NCBI GenBank assembly: GCA_041748615.1 | Contig: JBGTCY010000242.1 | Coordinates: 1-6,537 of the forward strand | Reading direction: 5' to 3' | Length of the DNA: 6,537 nt | From: JBGTCY01 sp041748615 | GTDB taxonomy: Bacteria; Bacteroidota; Bacteroidia; Chitinophagales; CAIOSU01 | Part shown: piece by piece, positions 1-5,966 of the stretch | Position numbering within the stretch: position 1 is the stretch's first letter | Layout of the letters: each line of letters begins with the position of its first letter | The notes under the pieces: generated by a model | Told to the model about the DNA's origin: nothing | Database searches by the model: none | The model's input: only the letters and a program-made list of their open reading frames with translations | Position numbers and translations under genes: made by a program

Positions 1-215
1 TGCCTGATGATGAGCGTGAGCGTTTCTTTCGAAGTTTTCAGCGCAAACCTGCCGTCAATATCGGTTGTTGCACCCGAATACGTGCCTTTAATAATCACAC
101 TCGCACCCACCACAGGCTCATTGTTTTCTGCATTGAATAAAATCCCGCTGATAATTTGCGCGGAAAGAATGCTCATGGAGGTGAGCAGCATTGTAATTAA
201 GATAAATTTTTTCAT
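1..215 (-). CDS. N-terminus of exported carboxypeptidase-regulatory-like domain protein, probably a TPP-regulated TonB-dependent receptor (partial)
   Basis: Reading leftward from ATG at 215-213, 71 codons stay open to the window edge, so the gene is cut off there. The protein begins MKKFILITMLLTSMSILSAQ, a lipoprotein-free signal peptide with likely cleavage after SA (residue 19). Residues about 21-70 follow the CarboxypepD_reg-like pattern: I-x-G, then NNEPVVGASVIIKGT, then G-x-x-T-D-I-D-G-R-F. In Bacteroidota this domain most often heads TonB-dependent receptors of the outer membrane. The leader contains a TPP riboswitch, and the family precedent is a thiamine/TPP outer-membrane receptor. 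I infer that role; no plug or barrel is visible here. It could instead be another exported protein with this domain. The start is supported by the signal peptide beginning directly at this ATG. Confidence 0.75.
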   Translation of the reverse strand, partial: MKKFILITMLLTSMSILSAQIISGILFNAENNEPVVGASVIIKGTYSGATTDIDGRFALKTSKETLTLIIR

Positions 216-272
216 ACCTGAATTTTTTCGATTAAAAAAATCCAGGGGTACATATCCTGAAAGAAATAACCT

Positions 273-354
273 TTTTCACTCCCTACGCCAGCATTACCTG
301 GGTCAGGTTCAACGGGTATGTTCTCAGCCTGTTAAAGTAAGGCACCCCTGAAAG
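273..354 (-). promoter_or_regulatory. TPP riboswitch (THI box)
   Basis: On the minus strand the conserved THI-box blocks occur in order: GGGGTGCC, then GGCTGAGA (plus-strand 322-329), then ACCC, then GAACCTGA (303-310), then CAGGTAATGCTGGCGTAGGGAG. The closing P1 helix is formed by TTTCA at the 5' end and TGAAA at the 3' end. These are the pyrimidine-sensing and pyrophosphate-sensing arms of the TPP aptamer, and none of the core blocks is missing. About 57 nt separate the aptamer from the start codon of the exported-protein gene, which would therefore be repressed when TPP is plentiful. I see no strong intrinsic terminator with a U tract in the expression platform, so control of translation initiation is more likely than premature termination; that part is inference. 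Confidence 0.95.
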
Positions 355-360
355 ACGGGG

Positions 361-368
361 TAAAGATA
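361..368 (-). promoter_or_regulatory. Putative -7 element for the riboswitch transcript
   Basis: Minus-strand TATCTTTA matches the Bacteroidota -7 consensus TAnnTTTG at all but the last base. It lies just upstream of the aptamer, so transcription would begin within a few bases of the riboswitch P1 helix, which is the expected arrangement. I find no TTG at the usual -33 distance, so the call rests on the -7 match and its position. Confidence 0.35.
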
Positions 369-378
369 GGAGTTTGGG

Positions 379-406
379 AGATTTGAGATGTTAGATTTTA
401 GATGTG
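379..406. repeat. Two tandem imperfect 14-bp units
   Basis: AGATTTGAGATGTT is followed directly by AGATTTTAGATGTG, with 12 of 14 positions identical. The pair lies in the non-coding stretch between the TPP riboswitch promoter region and the UPF0175 gene. It looks like a minimal remnant of a simple intergenic repeat; no function is evident. Confidence 0.5.
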
Positions 407-530
407 GAATGCTTTTAGTCCGTAAGGTTTACTTTTTTTATTCGGATTAAGTTGAGTTGAATATAATCGCATTAATCAAAATATATGCTTAATTTAGTTC
501 ACTTGAATATTAATAGGGAAGCATCTAAAC

Positions 531-767
531 ATGAAAATTGAAATTCCAAATGATGCGCTCAACCGGGCTAACCTGACTGAAGACGAGTTAAGACTTGAAC
601 TTGCATTGTTTTTGTATGATAAAAACATCTTCACTCTGGAAAGCGCCAGCAAATTTGCAAACATGGATACTTACCAGTTTCAAAAAAAACTTGGTGAGAA
701 AAAAATCCCCATTCATTATACTTTGAATGATTTCCATGACGACCTCAAAACAGTTAACGAAGAATGA
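531..767 (+). CDS. UPF0175 family protein, predicted antitoxin-like
   Basis: This 78-residue protein has the UPF0175 pattern: a helical segment LRLELALFLYDKNIFTL (residues 20-36), a small helix-turn-helix-like block with S-A-S-K-F-A-N-M (38-45), then QFQKKLGEKKIPIHYTLNDFHDDL near the C-terminus (50-72). Members are usually the small DNA-binding partner of a PIN-domain (DUF3368-type) toxin in a type II toxin-antitoxin pair. No PIN-domain reading frame follows here; the next genes are an antitoxin and toxin of a different type. The product is complete in length for the family, so it appears to be an orphan rather than a fragment. The ATG at 531 is preceded by AT-rich sequence without a clear ribosome binding site, as is common in this phylum. 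A role as regulator or orphan antitoxin is inference. Confidence 0.8.
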   Translation: MKIEIPNDALNRANLTEDELRLELALFLYDKNIFTLESASKFANMDTYQFQKKLGEKKIPIHYTLNDFHDDLKTVNEE

Positions 768-785
768 TTAGGGGCAGGGTTAGTG

Positions 786-818
786 TTGATGATGAGCATC
801 TGAATTTTCATATTTTTG
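786..818 (+). promoter_or_regulatory. Bacteroidota-type promoter of the toxin-antitoxin pair
   Basis: TATTTTTG at 811-818 is an exact match to the -7 consensus TAnnTTTG. A TTG at 786-788 lies 22 nt upstream, close to the spacing expected for the -33 element. Transcription would start near 825, giving a leader of roughly 16 nt before the antitoxin ATG at 841. The promoter lies downstream of the UPF0175 stop codon, so the toxin-antitoxin pair can be expressed independently of that gene. Confidence 0.55.
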
Positions 819-840
819 TGATTGAAGCAAATCCACAATC

Positions 841-1059
841 ATGGAATACATTATTTCAATAGACGACAAAACCACCAAAGGCAAAATGTTGCTTGCCTTA
901 CTCGACCATTTTTCAAAAACCACCAGTTCTGTTGAGTTCCTTAGCCCAGCGGAAGTGGAAGAAATGGAAGATAAAATTTTCCTGAAAATGATGGAAGAAG
1001 GTCGCAAAAGCGGAAAAGCCGACACAAAGAAAGTGCTAAAAAAACTCGACATCAAATGA
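841..1059 (+). CDS. Type II toxin-antitoxin antitoxin, cognate of the downstream RelE/ParE-like toxin
   Basis: This is a small, highly charged 72-residue protein. Its N-terminal half (EYIISIDDKTTKGKMLLALL, residues 2-21) could form a strand-helix dimerisation part. The C-terminal half (about 40-72) is a lysine- and glutamate-rich helix ending KKVLKKLDIK, the typical disordered toxin-wrapping tail of RelB-like antitoxins. Its stop codon overlaps the start of the toxin gene (ATGA, 1056-1059), which indicates translational coupling and a two-gene operon. The identity rests mainly on size, charge pattern and position; I do not recognise a specific named subfamily. It would neutralise the toxin and probably repress its own promoter at 786-818, though no operator palindrome is obvious. 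Confidence 0.75.
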   Translation: MEYIISIDDKTTKGKMLLALLDHFSKTTSSVEFLSPAEVEEMEDKIFLKMMEEGRKSGKADTKKVLKKLDIK

Positions 1060-1322
1060 AGGTGTCATTTAGTAAAAGTTTTGAGAAGCAGTACGATAAA
1101 ATTTCAGACGCAGCCGCGAAAAACGCCATTAGTAATGCCATTCGAAAAATAATAGAAGTCGTCACCCTCAAAGAAATTCCTGACATTAAAAAATTAAAAG
1201 GTCACAAAACTGCATATCGTGTTCGTGCGGGAGACTACCGTATCGGTTTTTACTTTGAAGCAGGAGAAGTTTTCATCAGCGCTGTTGCACACCGTAAGGA
1301 TATTTACAAGTTTTTTCCATAA
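1056..1322 (+). CDS. RelE/ParE-superfamily toxin
   Basis: The 88-residue product carries the RelE/ParE signature. It has an N-terminal strand with F-S-K-S-F-E-K-Q (5-12), a long helix (about 17-38), then I-K-K-L-K-G-H (44-50), YRVRAGDYRIGF (54-65), and a C-terminal AVAHRKDIYKFF (76-87). The arginines in the G-D-Y-R-I block (R62) and in H-R-K-D-I-Y (R80, with Y84) sit where RelE mRNA interferases keep their catalytic residues, so the toxin looks intact and full length. RelE members cut mRNA on the ribosome, whereas ParE members poison gyrase; retention of the C-terminal R-x-x-x-Y favours the RelE-like activity, but this is inference. It is coupled by a 4-nt overlap to its antitoxin. Confidence 0.88.
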   Translation: MKVSFSKSFEKQYDKISDAAAKNAISNAIRKIIEVVTLKEIPDIKKLKGHKTAYRVRAGDYRIGFYFEAGEVFISAVAHRKDIYKFFP

Positions 1323-1500
1323 ACCAAGCAATCAGCTCGGTATAATAAATCCTTTGTGTTGGTGGAGAGAAGGGTAGCTTAAATATTCCGACCTTCCACT
1401 TTAACGGGTGATAAAGATTTTAAAAAGTATCGGTTGACCCGCCTGTCATTCTCATATTGATTTGATAAACCTGTAATAATTCATTCCCGCCTTCATGAGA

Positions 1501-1535
1501 TTGCTTCAAGTCAGATTATTTTACAACTATATTTG
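1501..1535 (+). promoter_or_regulatory. Bacteroidota-type promoter of the TonB-dependent receptor
   Basis: TATATTTG at 1528-1535 is an exact match to TAnnTTTG, and a TTG lies at 1501-1503, 24 nt upstream, slightly longer than the usual spacer. Transcription would begin around 1542. That places the GTG at 1535 inside the -7 element and leaves about 11 nt of leader before the ATG at 1553, which supports the ATG as the real start of the receptor. Confidence 0.5.
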
Positions 1536-1552
1536 TGGAATTGAATTCCCTG

Positions 1553-4057
1553 ATGAAATATCATTACTGTAGGAGCATCCCCTGTCTGTTCATTTTTGTG
1601 TTGTTGTTTTGTGCGAATGATTTAATGGCGCAACAGCTAACGATACGAACCATGTCGTTGAAGCCGGTTCCCGATGTGATTGTGTTCAACGTTGATAAAA
1701 GTTTTTACGCGCGGTCTGATGAAAACGGAAGTTTGACGGTTGAAGGCGTCTCAAAATCAGATACGCTTTTTTTTCAACATCCTGCCTATTTCAGATTGAC
1801 TTTTACATTGGATGAAATTGCGCAAAGGGGCTACAAGATTACAATGACCGAAAAAGTGCTGGTGATGAACGAGTATGTCGTGGCGGCATCAAAAATCAGG
1901 GAGAAGGCGGAAGTCACCGCGCATCAGGTTGACGTGATTGATGTGAAAGAAATTGAATTCAATAATTCGCAGACCAGCGCTCATGTGTTGGAGCAATCCT
2001 GTAAAGTGTTCGTGCAGCGCTCGCAAATGGGCGGTGGAAGCCCTGTTATCAGAGGGCTGGAGGCAAACAAAGTGTTGCTCGTGGTGGATGGCGTCAGGCT
2101 CAACAACGCGATTTACCGGGGCGAACATTTGCAGAATGTGATTACCATTGACAGCGAGATGCTCGACCGGATTGAAGTCGTGCAGGGACCCGGCTCGCTG
2201 ATTTACGGCAGCGATGCGCTGGGCGGTGTCATGCACTTTTTTACACGGCAACCCAGACTGTCGAGCGATGAAACCACCCGCGTGGATGGCAACGCGCTCC
2301 TCCGTTATGCTTCAGCCAATTTCGAAAAAAAAACGCATGTGAATTTCAACTTCGGAAAAAAGAAGTTTGCATCGCTCACCGGCATCACGTTTACCGACTT
2401 TGATGACCTGCGCACCGGCTCTCGCCAAAATCCTTTCTATGGCGATTACGGTAAACATCTTGAGTATGTCGCTCGCATCAATGGAAAGGACACCATCATT
2501 CAAAATCCAAATCCGCTTGTGCAAAAGTTTACCGGCTACCGGCAGTTTGATGCTATTCAAAAGTTTCTTGTCATGGCAAGGGAGACGAAGCTCATTTTCA
2601 ATTTTCAGTTTTCCTCCGGCTCCAACATTTCCCGTTATGAATTTTTGAGAGAAACAAAAACCGTTTCGGTGACTGAGCCGTTGCATGTCTTTGTTTATGA
2701 AGACACGATTATTCAAATTGACACGACTTACGAAGCGGAGCTTCCACGCTGGGCGAGGTGGGAATATGGACCTCAAACCCGTTTTCTCGGCAGTCTTGAA
2801 GTCGCTTTGAAAAAAGACAAAAAATTCTATGATGACGCTACATTAATCATCGCCTATCAGAAAGTTTTGGAAGAAAGAATAAGCCGGAGATTTGGAGAAA
2901 CCGAACAATTTTCGAGGAAAGAAAATGTGGATATTCTCACCCTGAATTTTGACTTGGTAAAAAAACTCGACCGGCAGAATTCTGTTCAGTACGGCTTTGA
3001 AGGCGCGTTCAACCACGTACGTTCCTCCGCTGAACTCTTAGATATTGAAACAAACGAAATCCAACCGGCATCCACCCGCTATCCCGAAAACGGTTCGCAC
3101 TTGCAGACTTACGCTTTTTACGCAAGATATAATTTGAATATCTCCGATAAAGTGATTGTGAACACCGGCTTTCGCTACAGTCATGTTTTTCTGAATTCCA
3201 AGTTTGGGGACAACCGCTTTTTTGAAGTGCAATTCAATGACATTCGCTTTGACAATGCCGCGTTTTCCGGCATGTTTGCCGTGGTGTATAATCCCGGAAA
3301 GCAATGGCATATTAATATGATATTATCGTCCGGCTACCGTGTTCCCAATTTGGATGATGCGGTGAAAGTGTCCAACCTTGAAACCAACCCGGAAGCCAAT
3401 CGCGTATTGGTGCCGAATGCTTCGCTGAAACCGGAGTATGTCTATAGCGCTGAGGCGGGCATTCGCAGGCGGTTTGAGGACAAGGTCAGTGCGGAGCTTG
3501 TTTTTTATAATACGTTAATCCGTAATGCCATCCGGGTGCAACCCTTTTCCGTCAACGGTTTTGACCACATCACTTTCGATGGAGAACTGTCGAGCGTCAA
3601 TACGAATGTGAATATCGGGCAAGCCGTTATCCGGGGTGTTTCATTTAATTTTTCAGCGGATATCAATCGTCACTTTTCGGTGACTAATACCTTCAATTAC
3701 ACGTATGGAAGAAATAAGACCGATGATGTACCGCTCGACCATATCCCACCCTTTTACGGACAAACCGGTTTGCACACACTCTACAAAAATTTCAGAGGTG
3801 AAGTCGCATTGAGATACAACGGATGGAAGCGCGCGGAAGATTATGCGCCCATAGGAAATGACAATCTGATTAACGCCACGGAATTTGGCGCGCCAGCCTG
3901 GTTCACGCTGAATGTCAGAACGGAATATCAATTCAACCGCTTTTTTCGCGTACAGGTTGCCGTAGAAAATATCCTTGACCGGCACTACCGCACCTTTTCA
4001 TCCGGTGTAAGCGCACCGGGTATTAATTTTATCCTCGCTGCCCGTGTGAATTTTTGA
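1553..4057 (+). CDS. TonB-dependent outer-membrane receptor, haem/haemoglobin-receptor-like
   Basis: The 834-residue product has a signal peptide (1-26, cleavage after MA, before QQ), then a degenerate carboxypeptidase-regulatory-like domain (about 27-103). A TonB-box-like segment MNEYVVAAS follows at 105-113, then a plug with GGGSPVIRGLEANKVLLVVD (about 160-179), a R-G-E-H-L-Q-N-V block, and YGSDALGG (218-225). The rest is a 22-stranded-type beta-barrel ending in aromatic F834. It imports a ligand across the outer membrane using TonB energy. The plug wording resembles haem/haemoglobin receptors, and FRAP- and NPNL-like boxes are recognisable as YRVP (595-598) and PNASLKP (621-627). No histidine lies between the boxes, however, where haem receptors usually keep one, so the substrate is open. 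The ATG start is chosen over GTG 1535 because the signal peptide begins there and a promoter element covers the GTG. It precedes a T9SS-exported hydrolase on the same strand. Confidence 0.93.
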   Translation: MKYHYCRSIPCLFIFVLLFCANDLMAQQLTIRTMSLKPVPDVIVFNVDKSFYARSDENGSLTVEGVSKSDTLFFQHPAYFRLTFTLDEIAQRGYKITMTEKVLVMNEYVVAASKIREKAEVTAHQVDVIDVKEIEFNNSQTSAHVLEQSCKVFVQRSQMGGGSPVIRGLEANKVLLVVDGVRLNNAIYRGEHLQNVITIDSEMLDRIEVVQGPGSLIYGSDALGGVMHFFTRQPRLSSDETTRVDGNALLRYASANFEKKTHVNFNFGKKKFASLTGITFTDFDDLRTGSRQNPFYGDYGKHLEYVARINGKDTIIQNPNPLVQKFTGYRQFDAIQKFLVMARETKLIFNFQFSSGSNISRYEFLRETKTVSVTEPLHVFVYEDTIIQIDTTYEAELPRWARWEYGPQTRFLGSLEVALKKDKKFYDDATLIIAYQKVLEERISRRFGETEQFSRKENVDILTLNFDLVKKLDRQNSVQYGFEGAFNHVRSSAELLDIETNEIQPASTRYPENGSHLQTYAFYARYNLNISDKVIVNTGFRYSHVFLNSKFGDNRFFEVQFNDIRFDNAAFSGMFAVVYNPGKQWHINMILSSGYRVPNLDDAVKVSNLETNPEANRVLVPNASLKPEYVYSAEAGIRRRFEDKVSAELVFYNTLIRNAIRVQPFSVNGFDHITFDGELSSVNTNVNIGQAVIRGVSFNFSADINRHFSVTNTFNYTYGRNKTDDVPLDHIPPFYGQTGLHTLYKNFRGEVALRYNGWKRAEDYAPIGNDNLINATEFGAPAWFTLNVRTEYQFNRFFRVQVAVENILDRHYRTFSSGVSAPGINFILAARVNF

Positions 4058-4061
4058 TAAA

Positions 4062-4094
4062 AGACCTTACAGGTTTTGAAAACCTGTAAGGTCT
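4062..4094. repeat. Perfect 33-nt palindrome; possible terminator or dispersed intergenic repeat
   Basis: AGACCTTACAGGTTTT (4062-4077) is followed by a single G and then its exact reverse complement (4079-4094), giving 16 perfectly paired bases around a minimal centre. It begins just after the TonB-receptor stop codon. A T-rich run following the stem is lacking, so a standard intrinsic terminator is not certain, although the hairpin could work bidirectionally. The first part CAGGTTTTG (4070-4078) recurs directly at 4095-4103, beyond the right arm. I recall very similar GACCTTACAGG palindromes between genes in many Bacteroidota genomes, which would make this a dispersed repeat; that memory is unverified. 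Confidence 0.85.
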
Positions 4095-4133
4095 CAGGTT
4101 TTGCGAATTTGTAGAATAATTTTAACCCAATCG

Positions 4134-5414
4134 ATGAAAACCTTTCTATTACTCATTGGTATTTTTTTATCGGCTGTAACTTCCGCTCAGTTGCCTGGAG
4201 AGAAAAAAATTGACAGCATCCTGAATGCTGCCGTTCCCGTCACCGGACCTTCGGGGTTGATTATTACGACAAACGAGCGGGTTGTGTATCAGAATACTTT
4301 CGGTGAACAACCGGGTGAGCGGGTGAGTATTTCTTCCACTTCGAAATGGCTGGCGGCAGCAACTTTGCTCACGCTGGTTGATGATGGTATGTTGTCACTT
4401 GATGAAAAGATTGGCAATTACAGCAAACAGTTTAAAGGTGAAATGGCAAACATCACGCTCCGGCAGTTGCTTTCGCATACCAGCGGATTGCCGGCAAACT
4501 CGATTTATGTATTTGATACCGGGCTGAACCTTTCAAAGTCGGTTATGAGAATTGTGCGTAGGACGCAGTTAATCACACCTCCCGGAACGGAGTTTGTCTA
4601 TGGAAATGTTTCTTATCAGTTGGCGGGACATCTTGCGGAGGAGGTGAGCGGCAAAGACTGGCATACTTTATTCCGGGAAAAAATAGCTACACCTTGCGGC
4701 ATGACGCAAACTGATTTCGGCAATCAGTTGCATATCAATATTTCGGAAGGCGCTTATTCCACCGCTGAAGATTTTTCTAAATTTTTGAGCATGTTGCTCA
4801 ACAAAGGCGCGCTGAACGAAAAAAGAATATTATCAGAAAAAAGCATTCATGAAATGTTCACCAACCAGATTGCACAAGTGAAAATGGGATATACGCCTTA
4901 TTATTTCAAAGCGGCAATGCTGAATGATTATTATGGATTAGGCGCTTGGATTAATCGCATCATGATTGCCGACAGTTCCTCCTCCGAAGTCAGCGCGCGG
5001 GGTGCGAACGGGTTTACCGGCTGGATTAATTTTTGCAACAAACTGACGGGCGTTTATACATTTGACACCGATGTGATTTTGGTCGAGCCGCTCATCCGGG
5101 AAACCCGTTTCATCATCAATCTCGCCTTTGAAGAGTGCGCGGATATGCAGCCCGAAGAAAGAATGGTGATTATGGATGATTTAGCCGACCGGAAGGTGCT
5201 CAATGTGAGGATGAAATTAGATAAAGACGCGATGGTGAGCCTCAAGTTGTTTGATGTTTTGGGTAATGAAATCCTGGTGATTATCAATGGTTTCACACAG
5301 GCGGGCAGTTATTTAGTCCCGATTGAAACTACTTATCTTTCCAGCGGCACTTATTTTTACCGGCTTGAGATTGATGGTCGGGTTGAGACGAAGAAGATAA
5401 AGGTGAAAAAGTAA
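4134..5414 (+). CDS. Secreted serine hydrolase, beta-lactamase/class C PBP family, with T9SS type A sorting domain
   Basis: This 426-residue protein has a signal peptide (1-18, cleavage after TSA). Its serine beta-lactamase-like domain shows the nucleophile motif S68-T-S-K71, the family landmarks LVDDGMLSLD (81-90) and HTSGLP (115-120), and the second catalytic motif Y156-G-N158. The usual third motif is represented by GANGFTGW (290-297), a variant without the histidine of H-x-G forms. Residues about 350-426 are a T9SS C-terminal sorting domain, with LKLFDVLGNE, LSSGTYFYRL and a basic end KKIKVKK. The protein would therefore cross the outer membrane and be surface-bound or released. Probable activities are esterase, D-Ala peptidase or beta-lactam hydrolysis; the sequence does not decide. 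The ATG is chosen over the in-frame TTG at 4101 because the signal peptide starts there. It may be co-expressed with the upstream receptor, although a palindrome separates them. Confidence 0.9.
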   Translation: MKTFLLLIGIFLSAVTSAQLPGEKKIDSILNAAVPVTGPSGLIITTNERVVYQNTFGEQPGERVSISSTSKWLAAATLLTLVDDGMLSLDEKIGNYSKQFKGEMANITLRQLLSHTSGLPANSIYVFDTGLNLSKSVMRIVRRTQLITPPGTEFVYGNVSYQLAGHLAEEVSGKDWHTLFREKIATPCGMTQTDFGNQLHINISEGAYSTAEDFSKFLSMLLNKGALNEKRILSEKSIHEMFTNQIAQVKMGYTPYYFKAAMLNDYYGLGAWINRIMIADSSSSEVSARGANGFTGWINFCNKLTGVYTFDTDVILVEPLIRETRFIINLAFEECADMQPEERMVIMDDLADRKVLNVRMKLDKDAMVSLKLFDVLGNEILVIINGFTQAGSYLVPIETTYLSSGTYFYRLEIDGRVETKKIKVKK

Positions 5415-5432
5415 ATTCGGAATTTTCTGTAC

Positions 5433-5966
5433 TTACGTTTCAGATGTGAGAAATATTGAATTAATTTCTTTGATGGCTTTGGCTAATCTCCCATTTTCAT
5501 TGCCGCTGATAATTTCATAGCCTGCACCGATTGTTTCCAATTCTTTTTTAAACTTTTCAAAAAAATAATTTCCCATCTCAGGGTTTTCTCTTAATGGGTC
5601 GGGTTCGTAAGGAATGTCGGGTTTGGTAAGCAGATGTAAATCATAATGTCGTTGCCGGATTTCATTTTCAATCCAAGCGGGAACAGTTCCGTATTTGTGT
5701 TCGAGCCAGATTTTTATGACCAACAAATTGGTATCGCAAATCAGAATTGAATTGGATTGTGCCGCCAACGTATCTTCCAACCGGAGTTGTCCTTTCGCGA
5801 TTTCTTCCACATCGGCTTGCGAATAGGGCTGATTTATTTTTTCCAAATATTCCCTTGCATATTCCGGCACCCACAGGCACTGAAAATGCTCCGCCAGCTT
5901 TTCCGCCAGGAAAGTTTTGCCCGATGACTCGGGTCCTACGATAGCCACTTTTTTTATTACAGCCAT
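5433..5966 (-). CDS. NadR-like nucleoside-kinase-type P-loop ATPase (AAA_28), partner of PnuC
   Basis: The 177-residue protein has a Walker A motif GPESSGKT (11-18), the WVPEYAREYL block (32-41), a Walker-B-like ILICDTN (74-80, D78), and a lid-type segment YEPDPLREN (120-128). These match the ribosylnicotinamide kinase domain of NadR, here without the NMN adenylyltransferase domain and without a DNA-binding domain. The expected reaction is ATP-dependent phosphorylation of a vitamin nucleoside or alcohol, trapping it in the cytoplasm: nicotinamide riboside to NMN, or possibly thiamine to its phosphate. Its ATG lies inside the end of the transporter gene (10-nt overlap), so the two are co-transcribed and translationally coupled. 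Only 18 bp separate its stop from that of the convergent hydrolase, leaving no room for a separate terminator. Confidence 0.87.
   Translation of the reverse strand: MAVIKKVAIVGPESSGKTFLAEKLAEHFQCLWVPEYAREYLEKINQPYSQADVEEIAKGQLRLEDTLAAQSNSILICDTNLLVIKIWLEHKYGTVPAWIENEIRQRHYDLHLLTKPDIPYEPDPLRENPEMGNYFFEKFKKELETIGAGYEIISGNENGRLAKAIKEINSIFLTSET

Noticed and set aside
7..351. Plus-strand 114-codon open frame at the left edge
   Set aside because: It runs antisense through both the exported-protein start and the TPP riboswitch, and its product shows no domain; it is a shadow frame.
490..497. TAATTTAG as a -7 element for the UPF0175 gene
   Set aside because: One mismatch to TAnnTTTG and no TTG at a suitable distance upstream; too weak to annotate.
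764..862. 32-codon frame overlapping the UPF0175 stop by ATGA
   Set aside because: It contains the predicted promoter of the next operon, ends inside the antitoxin gene and shows no known motif. Kept only as part of a finding.
1362..1399. Possible terminator hairpin after the RelE-like toxin gene
   Set aside because: GTGGA and AGG can pair with CCTTCCAC, but only with a 4-nt bulge and an 18-nt loop, and no T tract follows.
1404..1442. Inverted repeat CGGGT/ACCCG between toxin and receptor genes
   Set aside because: Only five paired bases around a loop of more than 25 nt; expected by chance.
2312..2776. Long minus-strand frame (154 codons) inside the receptor gene
   Set aside because: Antisense to a fully supported receptor; no domain or signal in the product. 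Other internal antisense frames within the receptor were rejected for the same reason.
4117..4124. TAATTTTA as a promoter -7 element for the secreted hydrolase
   Set aside because: One mismatch, and the nearest TTG is only 13 nt upstream, too close for a -33 element.
5668..5944. Alternative frames on both strands across the NadR-like gene
   Set aside because: They overlap a complete P-loop protein with intact motifs and give products without recognisable features.
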